Assembly (NCBI GenBank): GCA_947177085.1
Contig: CAMWTD010000076.1
Location: forward strand, 1 to 8,942
Direction of reading: 5' to 3'
Origin: an uncultured Desulfovibrio sp.
GTDB lineage: Bacteria; Desulfobacterota; Desulfovibrionia; Desulfovibrionales; Desulfovibrionaceae
Length of the DNA: 8,942 nucleotides
Shown here: in pieces, positions 1 through 5,073 of the stretch
Numbering within the stretch: the stretch's first letter is position 1
Layout: each line of letters starts with the position of its first letter
Translations under genes and position numbers: made by a program
Notes under the pieces: model-generated
Told to the model about the DNA's origin: nothing
What the model saw: only the letters and a program-made list of their open reading frames with translations
The model's database searches: none

Positions 1-245
1 GAGGAGGAAGCCGCCGGGGCGGCCACGGCCCCGGCGAGGTGCGCAGCCCGGCCCGCCGCGCAGATAAAGACGGCCGCCCCGGCGGCTTCCTCCGCCGCCA
101 CAAGCTCCTCGGTGCGCCCGGGCGTGCGGTGCGCCGAGCTCACGGTGAGCACGAAGGGCACGCCGAGCTCGCGCAGCACGTCCGCGCAGGGCGCGATGAC
201 GGGCTCGTCCGACTGCGAGCCCATGATGATGACCACATGCGCCAT
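1..245 (-). CDS. purE: PurE, N5-carboxyaminoimidazole ribonucleotide mutase (N-terminal part, cut by the window edge)
   Basis: PurE converts N5-carboxyaminoimidazole ribonucleotide to 4-carboxyaminoimidazole ribonucleotide in cytoplasmic de novo purine synthesis. Reading from the ATG at 245, 81 codons are present of a family length near 165. Visible motifs are MGSQSD (residues 8-13, phosphate/ribose-binding loop), SAHRTP (37-42, the family hallmark) and AAGRAAHLAG (63-72, active-site His loop). GGGAGGA at 253-259 lies 7 bases before the ATG and supports this start. The gene follows purD on the same strand, but a 309-bp gap with a strong palindrome separates them, so it may have its own promoter. 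From residue 77 the frame reads PAASS, where the family has a Thr-rich turn and then a P-V-I-G type strand. That change coincides with an inverted copy of bases 72-93, so the last eight codons may not be true purE sequence. The family assignment is secure; the terminal codons are not. Confidence 0.9.
   Translation of the reverse strand, partial: MAHVVIIMGSQSDEPVIAPCADVLRELGVPFVLTVSSAHRTPGRTEELVAAEEAAGAAVFICAAGRAAHLAGAVAAPAASS
3..93. repeat. 22-bp perfect inverted repeat at the window edge, inside purE
   Basis: Bases 3-24 are the exact reverse complement of 72-93, with a 47-base spacer. Base 1 also matches base 95, with one mismatch at 2/94. The repeat is rich in GC and Ala codons, which makes short matches likely, but 22 perfect bases is long. 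The homology of the PurE protein stops where the left arm begins. Confidence 0.8.
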
Positions 246-314
246 GGGGCCGTCCTCCCGGTTTGTAGCGGTTCCGCGTGGTTTTGCAGAACGTTGATGA
301 AGAATATTCCAGAT

Positions 315-525
315 TCCGTCTGGAGCGAAGCGACAGACGGATGCTAGTGCCGGAAGAATCCTAAAAAATAAGATTTTTCGTTGCTGGCAAGGAAGACAAA
401 AATTTCCGAAGGGAGTGTACTTAAGTACTCGACCGAGGAAATTTTTTTCTGACGCCGCCAGCAGCGAAAAAGCTGTTTTTGACGGAGACTTCTGGCGTTA
501 GGGAAGCAGCGGAGCAATCGCTGCT
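315..525. repeat. Compound nested palindrome (BIME- or MITE-like) between purD and purE
   Basis: The core is GTACTTAAGTAC (417-428), a perfect 12-base palindrome. Around it, 394-407 pairs with 437-450 (A/T-rich, GGAAATTTTT type, one mismatch), and 371-388 pairs with 457-474 (18 bp with one mismatch and one G-T pair). Further out, A-run 363-368 faces T-run 476-480, and bases near 346-360 (CTAGTGCC..GAAG..TCC) match the reverse complement of about 482-501. Each end carries its own small hairpin: 315-322 with 334-341, and 505-511 with 519-525. The whole is roughly symmetrical about 422/423. There is no reading frame or transposase. Compound inverted hairpins of this kind are typical of dispersed intergenic repeats, but copy number cannot be seen from one window. 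Confidence 0.7.
363..480. terminator. Possible bidirectional intrinsic terminator (core of the palindrome)
   Basis: Transcripts from purD (minus strand) would meet the 371-474 stem, then UUAUUUUUU (complement of 363-370). In the other direction the same stem, or the short CAGC/GCTG hairpin at 462-475, is followed by five T at 476-480. The layout fits a terminator or an attenuating barrier between purD and purE. The stem is very long (about 104 nt including loop) and interrupted, so efficiency is uncertain. Confidence 0.4.
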
Positions 526-554
526 GCATGCCTTCACAGCGGCTATCAAGCTTT

Positions 555-1838
555 TCAGTTCTTCCCGGCAAGACGTCTGAGGCCCTTGGCCCCGATGTCG
601 CGGCGGTAAAAGCTCTCAGGCATGGTGATTTTCTCCAGCGCCGCATAGGCCTTGGCCCGCGCGTCGGAAAGATCGTCGCCGAGCGCGGTCACGCAGAGCA
701 CCCGGCCCCCGGCGGAGACGGTCTTGCCGTCTTCCTTGCGCGTGCCGCTGTGGAACACCTTGACCCCGGAGAGGGCGTCGGCCTCGTCGAGTCCCTCAAT
801 GGGCATGCCCTTCCGGTAGCTTCCGGGATAGCCTTTCGAGGCCAGCACCACGCCGAGGGCCGTCCTGTCGCTCCAGGAAAGGGCCGCGGGGTCGAGCTTC
901 CCCTGCACGCAGTCCAGCATGAGCGCCGCGAGGTCGCCCTCAAGCCGCATGAGCAGGGGCTGGCACTCCGGGTCGCCGAAGCGGACATTGTATTCCAGCA
1001 CTTTGGGGCCGTCCGGCGTCATCATCAGGCCCGCGTAGAGCACGCCCCGGAAGGGATGGCCGCGCCGCGCGAGCTCACGAAGCACCGGGCGCACGGTCAG
1101 GTCGGCCAGTTCCTCGAGCCTTTCGTCCGGGAGCACCGGGGCCGGGCTGTACGCGCCCATGCCGCCGGTATTGGGGCCCTCGTCATTGTCCCACGCGGCC
1201 TTGTGGTCCTGCGCGGAAGGGAGCGGCGTCGCGCGCTCGCCGTCGCAGAGGCAGAGCAGGGAGACCTCCTCGCCGTCGAGACGCTCCTCCAGGAGGATGC
1301 GCGCGCCCGCGGCCCCGAAGGCCCTGTCCTCCAGCATGGCGTCCACCGCCTCAAGGGCCTCTTGCGTGGTTTTGGCCACCACCACGCCCTTGCCCGCTGC
1401 GAGGCCGTCGGCCTTGATGACCGGGGGGACCTTGCTCTTCCGGATATGCTCGCGCGCGGCGTCAGCATCGGTGAACACCGCGCAGGCCGCCGTGGGCACG
1501 CCGGCCGCGGCCATGACCTCCTTGGCGAAGCTCTTGCTGCCTTCCATCCGCGCGCAATAGGCGTCCGGCCCGAAGCAGGGGATGCCCGCCTCCGCCATCC
1601 TGTCGGTCACGCCAAGGGTGAGCGGCAGCTCCGGCCCGGGAACCACGAGGTCGATGCGCTCGCGCCGGCAGAAATCCACAAGGGCGTCGAGGTCGTCCAC
1701 GGCGATGGCGACGTTGCGCACATTCGCGCCCTCCGTGCCGCCGTTGCCCGGGGCCACGAAGACGGCGTCGGCAATCTGGCCGAGCTTCCAGGCGAGCGCG
1801 TGCTCGCGGCCCCCGGAACCGATGACGAGAATACGCAC
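555..1838 (-). CDS. purD: PurD, phosphoribosylamine-glycine ligase (GAR synthetase)
   Basis: PurD joins phosphoribosylamine to glycine using ATP, giving glycinamide ribonucleotide in de novo purine synthesis; it is cytoplasmic. The 427 residues match the usual length. Seen in order: N-terminal loop GSGGREHAL (7-15), GPELPL (68-73), ATP-grasp core KADGLAAGKGVVVA (142-155), EERLDGEEVS (184-193), QDHKAAWDNDEGPNTGGMGA (210-229), metal/ATP site EYNVRFGDPE (282-291), and the C-terminal signature YRRDIGAKGL (411-420). All key motifs are intact. The start is GTG at 1838, chosen because translation opens directly on the conserved MRILVIGSGG and a strong AAGGAGG precedes it. It lies 16 bp after the FG-GAP gene and before purE on the same strand, so it is probably co-transcribed with the FG-GAP gene from the promoter near 3603-3631. 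Confidence 0.97.
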   Translation of the reverse strand: MRILVIGSGGREHALAWKLGQIADAVFVAPGNGGTEGANVRNVAIAVDDLDALVDFCRRERIDLVVPGPELPLTLGVTDRMAEAGIPCFGPDAYCARMEGSKSFAKEVMAAAGVPTAACAVFTDADAAREHIRKSKVPPVIKADGLAAGKGVVVAKTTQEALEAVDAMLEDRAFGAAGARILLEERLDGEEVSLLCLCDGERATPLPSAQDHKAAWDNDEGPNTGGMGAYSPAPVLPDERLEELADLTVRPVLRELARRGHPFRGVLYAGLMMTPDGPKVLEYNVRFGDPECQPLLMRLEGDLAALMLDCVQGKLDPAALSWSDRTALGVVLASKGYPGSYRKGMPIEGLDEADALSGVKVFHSGTRKEDGKTVSAGGRVLCVTALGDDLSDARAKAYAALEKITMPESFYRRDIGAKGLRRLAGKN

Positions 1839-1842
1839 GTTG

Positions 1843-1849
1843 CCTCCTT
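1843..1849 (-). promoter_or_regulatory. Ribosome binding site fixing the purD GTG start
   Basis: On the minus strand AAGGAGG stands four bases before GTG at 1838. There is no suitable ATG nearby, and the conserved PurD N-terminus starts at this GTG. Confidence 0.8.
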
Positions 1850-1854
1850 GCGCC

Positions 1855-3561
1855 CTAGCGGTTGGGATTGACCTCGAAATCGCTCATGTCCGCCGGAGTG
1901 TTGGGGTCCATCTGGGAGACGTCCAGCGGATAGGCGAGAATCATGGACTGGCGGCTGCCGATGCCGAGTTCCGGCGAGGTGTTGACGCCGACAACGAGGT
2001 CGATGATGCCGTCGTTGGTCACGTCGGCGAGGTCGATCTCGGCCACGGAGCCGCGGATGCGCCTGGTCTTCCACTTGAGGGCCAGGCCCACGCCGTCCCA
2101 GTAGAGAGCGTGGATCTCGCCCTGGGGGAAGAAGCGGTAGCGGTCAAAGAACTGCGAGGCCGTGGAAATGGGCTTGTTGAGCATGAGCACATGCTCGCCC
2201 GTGCGGCCGAGGTCCGCCGCGATCATGCGCATGGGCGCGTAAATCTTGCCGGGAAGCTGGCCCGTGCGGTCCGTGCCGAGGCCGGGCATGGTCTTGTAAA
2301 AGTCCATGCCCGTGGCCGAGCCGGAGAAGCGCTCCATGGTGGTGTGCACGGGCGTCGTGCCGTTGGCCTGGAAGAGCTTGATGCGCTCGTCGTCGGTAAG
2401 CATGGCGAGCATGTCGCTGGAATTGTCCTTCCCGGCGGGGATCCAGGCCACGTTGAACACCGTGGCCCCGGAGGGCAGGCTCAGGCGCGCGCCCAGCGAA
2501 TACCGGTTGCCCGACTTGACGAGCTGGTGGACGCCCGGCGCGAAGAGCTTGATGCTGTCAAAGGCCTGCCCCACGAGCGTGGGCGTGAAGCTGGGCGGCG
2601 TGCGCAGGACGCTCGCGAAATAGGGGATGCGCTCGGCGCACTGGGTGAGCTTGTTGCCCTTGAAGGAATAGAAGTAGGAATAGGGGCGGTTGCTGTCTTC
2701 CTCAAAGGTGGCGATGACGAGGTCGGCCGCGCCGTCGCGGTTGAGGTCCATGGCGCGCATGGAGAAATTGAGGTTGGAGGCCGAGACCGTTGTCGTGCCG
2801 AGCTGCTTGAGGCGGCCGCCTTCCTCCCAGAGATAGATGGTGAGGGTGTGGTCGCCCAAAAAGGCGATCTCGTTCTTGCCGTCGCCGTTGAAGTCGGCCA
2901 CGGCCATGTCCACCATGTTTTCCTTGATGCGCTGGCTGCGCAGGCGGGAGCCGTCGGCCGCGCCCGCGCCCTGGTAGCGCAGTTGCGGGTTGAGGTAGGT
3001 CTGCTGCTGGCCTGTCTCGTTGACGATGATCTCGCCGCCCGCCGCGCGCGCGGCCGCCGGGGCCGTCTGGCCGGGCTGGCGCGTCATGAAGGCGGGCTTG
3101 GCGGCCACTGTCACGCCCATGACCTCGGAGCCGAGCGCCGAGGAGAGGTTCTGCACCGCGCCGGTGAGCCCGCTCACCGGGGCTTCGGCGGTGCGGCTCC
3201 AGGTCTTGCCGGCCTTGTCCACGCAGTTGAGCTCGATGGCGCAGTCATTGCCCATGACATTGATGGTCCCGAAAACGGCGTAGTCCGCCCCGGAGCTGGC
3301 CAGGGCCTTGCGCGCCTCGGCCGCGGAGAGGGCCTTGCCCTGAAGGGTCCTGCCCTCGAGCGCGCCGGGCCGGTTGAGCTTGCCCTGGATGGTGCCGGGC
3401 ACGGCCTTCCCGAGATAGTTGTAGCTTTGCGGCGCATTGACCGTGAAGGGCGCGATGATAAAGGATTTTTGCGAGGGCTGGGCCGCTGACGCCGCCCCGG
3501 CGAGGCAGAGGGCCGCCACGGCGAGGCACAGCGCGAGCGAAAGGCGCAGGGCAGGTTTCAT
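1855..3561 (-). CDS. Exported FG-GAP/VCBS repeat protein with a TolB/CsgG-like N-terminal domain
   Basis: No named function is recognised. The 568-residue protein begins with a signal peptide (hydrophobic 5-24, likely cleaved after ASA near 26), so it is periplasmic or outer. Residues about 32-145 (FIIAPFTVNAP..., YLG, GADYAVFGTI, NVMGND) look like the small alpha/beta domains found in TolB N-terminal and CsgG/LpoB-type envelope proteins. The rest is a beta-propeller-like region with FG-GAP/VCBS calcium loops: DFNGDGKNE (223-231), DLNRDGAAD (272-280), DVTNDGIID (513-521) and a decayed copy near 448-460. ATG at 3561 has AAGGAGA 6 bases upstream. It is the first gene of the minus-strand unit and lies 16 bp before purD. 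A structural or sensing role in the envelope is inferred; joint control with purine synthesis is unexplained. Confidence 0.85.
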   Translation of the reverse strand: MKPALRLSLALCLAVAALCLAGAASAAQPSQKSFIIAPFTVNAPQSYNYLGKAVPGTIQGKLNRPGALEGRTLQGKALSAAEARKALASSGADYAVFGTINVMGNDCAIELNCVDKAGKTWSRTAEAPVSGLTGAVQNLSSALGSEVMGVTVAAKPAFMTRQPGQTAPAAARAAGGEIIVNETGQQQTYLNPQLRYQGAGAADGSRLRSQRIKENMVDMAVADFNGDGKNEIAFLGDHTLTIYLWEEGGRLKQLGTTTVSASNLNFSMRAMDLNRDGAADLVIATFEEDSNRPYSYFYSFKGNKLTQCAERIPYFASVLRTPPSFTPTLVGQAFDSIKLFAPGVHQLVKSGNRYSLGARLSLPSGATVFNVAWIPAGKDNSSDMLAMLTDDERIKLFQANGTTPVHTTMERFSGSATGMDFYKTMPGLGTDRTGQLPGKIYAPMRMIAADLGRTGEHVLMLNKPISTASQFFDRYRFFPQGEIHALYWDGVGLALKWKTRRIRGSVAEIDLADVTNDGIIDLVVGVNTSPELGIGSRQSMILAYPLDVSQMDPNTPADMSDFEVNPNR

Positions 3562-3602
3562 CCCGGGTCTCCTTGGTTTTGGGCGCAGGTCGCGCCGGGC
3601 GC

Positions 3603-3631
3603 ACTATAGCCGTTCCCGGGGCATGGCGCAA
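3603..3631 (-). promoter_or_regulatory. Sigma70-type promoter for the FG-GAP-purD unit
   Basis: On the minus strand TTGCGC (3631-3626), a 17-bp spacer and TATAGT (3608-3603) match the sigma70 consensus well. The start point would be near 3596, giving a leader of about 35 bases with AAGGAGA before the ATG at 3561. Confidence 0.6.
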
Positions 3632-3676
3632 CCGTCCCCCCGCGGCGGAGGCCCCGCCAGGCCCACGGGCGGCGCA

Positions 3677-3705
3677 TTGCCGGCAAGGCCGCCTTCTGCT
3701 ATGGT
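3677..3705 (+). promoter_or_regulatory. Sigma70-type promoter for the cvpA-mazG unit, very close to the start codon
   Basis: TTGCCG (3677-3682), a 17-bp spacer and TATGGT (3700-3705) point toward the CvpA gene. The -35 box lies inside a perfect 10-base palindrome, TTGCCGGCAA (3677-3686), which could be an operator. Initiation would fall at about 3711-3713, only 2-4 bases before the ATG at 3715. Confidence 0.5.
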
Positions 3706-3714
3706 CGCCGGACT

Positions 3715-4203
3715 ATGGGACAGGACATTTTCGATCTCTTCGTCATCCTCACGCTCGTCTTTTTCACCCTGCGCGGCGCTCGCGTGGGCCTCGTGGGCGA
3801 GGTGGCGGGCGTGGTCTCGCTCGTCGGCGGCTTCTGGGCCGCGCGGGCCTTCCACGGTCTTGTCTCCCCGCACCTCGCCTTCATTTCCGGCGAGGGCTGG
3901 CGCACGCTCGCGGCCTATGCGCTCGTCTTCGCGGCTGTCATGCTTGCCGTGGGCCTTGCGGCGCGCCTGCTCAAAAAGCTCGTGGCCTTTTCCTTCGCCG
4001 CCTGGGCGGACAGGCTTGCGGGCGGCCTCTTCGGGCTCGCCAAGGGCGTCCTCATCTGGGCGCTTGTCCTTATCGTGGCGGAAAAACTGTTCCAGAACGA
4101 CGCCTTCATGCGCGATTCACGCGTCATGCCCTATTTTCACGCCCTGGTAGGACAGCTCCGGGAGTGGCTGCCGCCCGAGATTGCGGCCAGGCTCGGCATC
4201 TGA
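3715..4203 (+). CDS. CvpA family inner-membrane protein
   Basis: The 162 residues fit the CvpA family, whose E. coli member was found through colicin V production and lies in a purine operon; the biochemical role is unsettled. Four hydrophobic segments can be seen, at about 5-19, 25-45, 62-82 and 101-121. The first two are joined by a basic turn (RGARVGLVGE, 20-29) that is typical of the family. A second conserved feature is DRLAGGLFGLAKG (99-111) before the last segment. The C-terminal 40 residues are soluble. The ATG at 3715 is the only plausible start in frame, yet no Shine-Dalgarno sequence precedes it; see the promoter at 3677-3705. The gene leads a plus-strand unit, with mazG starting 19 bases after its stop, and is divergent from the purine unit. 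Confidence 0.9.
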   Translation: MGQDIFDLFVILTLVFFTLRGARVGLVGEVAGVVSLVGGFWAARAFHGLVSPHLAFISGEGWRTLAAYALVFAAVMLAVGLAARLLKKLVAFSFAAWADRLAGGLFGLAKGVLIWALVLIVAEKLFQNDAFMRDSRVMPYFHALVGQLREWLPPEIAARLGI

Positions 4204-4207
4204 GGGG

Positions 4208-4215
4208 AAGGGAGA
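4208..4215 (+). promoter_or_regulatory. Ribosome binding site fixing the mazG start
   Basis: AAGGGAGA lies 7 bases before ATG at 4223. It favours this start over the in-frame TTG at 4181, which lies inside the end of the CvpA gene and has no such site. Confidence 0.75.
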
Positions 4216-4222
4216 CAAGATC

Positions 4223-5071
4223 ATGGAAAATGACCGCGGCTGCGGCGCGCTCGGCGCGCTGAGGGAGCTTATCGACAGGCTGACCGGGCCCGACGGCTGC
4301 CCTTGGGACCGGGAGCAGACGCCGGAAAGCCTGGCCGAGTATATGATAGAGGAAAGCCACGAGCTCGCCAGCGCCCTGCGCGCGGGCGACGCGGCCGCCG
4401 TGCGCGAGGAGCTCGGCGACGTGGCCTTTCTCCTGCTTTTTGTGGCCGGGATGTACGAGAAGCGGGGCCAGTTCACCCTCGCCGAGGCGCTGGACGAGAA
4501 CCGCGCCAAGATGGTGCGCCGCCATCCGCACGTCTTTGCGGGAGAGACCTTCCCGGACCTCGACGCCCAGCTCGCCCGCTGGGAGGCCATCAAGCGGGCC
4601 GAGCACGAAGCCGCGGGCGCGCCGCAGGGCCTCTTCGCGAGCCTGCCCGCCAGCCTGCCGCCGCTCACCAAGGCCTACCGCATCCACTCCAAGGCCGCGC
4701 GCGTGGGCTTCACCTGGCCCACGGACGAGGAGGTGGAGCAGCAGGTGGAGGCCGAATGGCTGGAATGGCTGGATGTGGCGGCCGGCGACGACGTCGCGGC
4801 GCAGAAGCACGAGCTCGGCGACCTCATCTTTTCCCTCGTGGAGCTCGGGCGGCGCAAGGGCATCAAGGCCAATGACGCCCTTGACGCCGCGGACAACCGC
4901 TTTTTGCGGCGCTTTGCCCGCATGGAGGAGCTGGCGCGCGAGCGCGGCCTCGACTTCGCGGCCCTTTCGCTGGATGAAAAGGACGAGCTCTGGAACGAGG
5001 CCAAGGCCGAAGAAGACGACGCCCCCGCGGGCGGAACCGGAGCCGCCGGAACCCCCGGGGCGGGGGCCTAG
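4223..5071 (+). CDS. mazG: MazG, nucleoside triphosphate pyrophosphohydrolase
   Basis: MazG hydrolyses (d)NTPs to the monophosphate and pyrophosphate; in E. coli it clears aberrant nucleotides and affects (p)ppGpp. The 282 residues contain the two tandem helical MazG domains of the full-length form. Domain 1 has CPWDREQT (26-33), the metal-binding EESHE (43-47) and EELGD (62-66), and RRHPHVF (99-105). Domain 2 has KAYRIHSKAARVGF (150-163), HELGDLIF (196-203) and NRFLRRF (225-231). Both ExxxE/ExxD metal sites are represented. A 20-residue Glu/Ala/Gly/Pro tail after about 262 is extra and probably disordered. ATG at 4223 is chosen from its ribosome binding site. The gene sits 19 bases after the CvpA gene and ends 2 bases before the next start, so the three are almost certainly one transcript. 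Confidence 0.95.
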   Translation: MENDRGCGALGALRELIDRLTGPDGCPWDREQTPESLAEYMIEESHELASALRAGDAAAVREELGDVAFLLLFVAGMYEKRGQFTLAEALDENRAKMVRRHPHVFAGETFPDLDAQLARWEAIKRAEHEAAGAPQGLFASLPASLPPLTKAYRIHSKAARVGFTWPTDEEVEQQVEAEWLEWLDVAAGDDVAAQKHELGDLIFSLVELGRRKGIKANDALDAADNRFLRRFARMEELARERGLDFAALSLDEKDELWNEAKAEEDDAPAGGTGAAGTPGAGA

Positions 5072-5073
5072 CC

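Larger units (their letters stand above)
246..554. other. purD-purE intergenic region, AT-rich, no gene
   Basis: No credible gene lies in these 309 bases. A 100-codon minus-strand frame (344-646) crosses them but begins inside the palindrome and runs into purD out of frame. The region is visibly richer in A and T than the surrounding genes. It holds the compound palindrome at 315-525 and the purE ribosome binding site at 253-259. It also holds a small dyad, TCCAGA-N5-TCTGGA at 308-324. On the minus strand a weak promoter-like pair, TTCGCT-N17-TATTCT with the -10 at 301-306, has this dyad in its spacer. That could give purE its own start with an operator, but the match to consensus is poor. 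Confidence 0.6.

Noticed and set aside
363..480. CRISPR repeat or tRNA as an explanation of the hairpins
   Set aside because: There are no evenly spaced direct repeats with spacers and no cloverleaf or CCA-type end; the structure is a single nested inverted repeat.
344..646. 100-codon minus-strand frame across the palindrome
   Set aside because: It starts within purD out of frame and ends in the repeat, and it has no recognisable domain.
528..1871. 447-codon plus-strand frame opposite purD
   Set aside because: It is the mirror of a GC-rich gene. Its translation is a low-complexity His/Arg/Ala/Gly mix, while the opposite strand encodes intact PurD.
1582..3489. 635-codon plus-strand frame opposite the FG-GAP gene and the purD start
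   Set aside because: It spans two genes on the other strand, its composition is typical of antisense shadow frames, and it has no ribosome binding site or recognisable domain.
4181..4222. TTG at 4181 as the mazG start
   Set aside because: It would overlap the CvpA gene by 23 bases and add MRPGSASEGKGDKI, which is not MazG-like. ATG at 4223 has a proper ribosome binding site.
3437..4262. Plus-strand frames at 3437-4150 and 3573-4262 overlapping the CvpA gene
   Set aside because: They run through the divergent promoter region in other frames and give Arg/Pro/Ser-rich translations; the CvpA frame at 3715 has clear family features.
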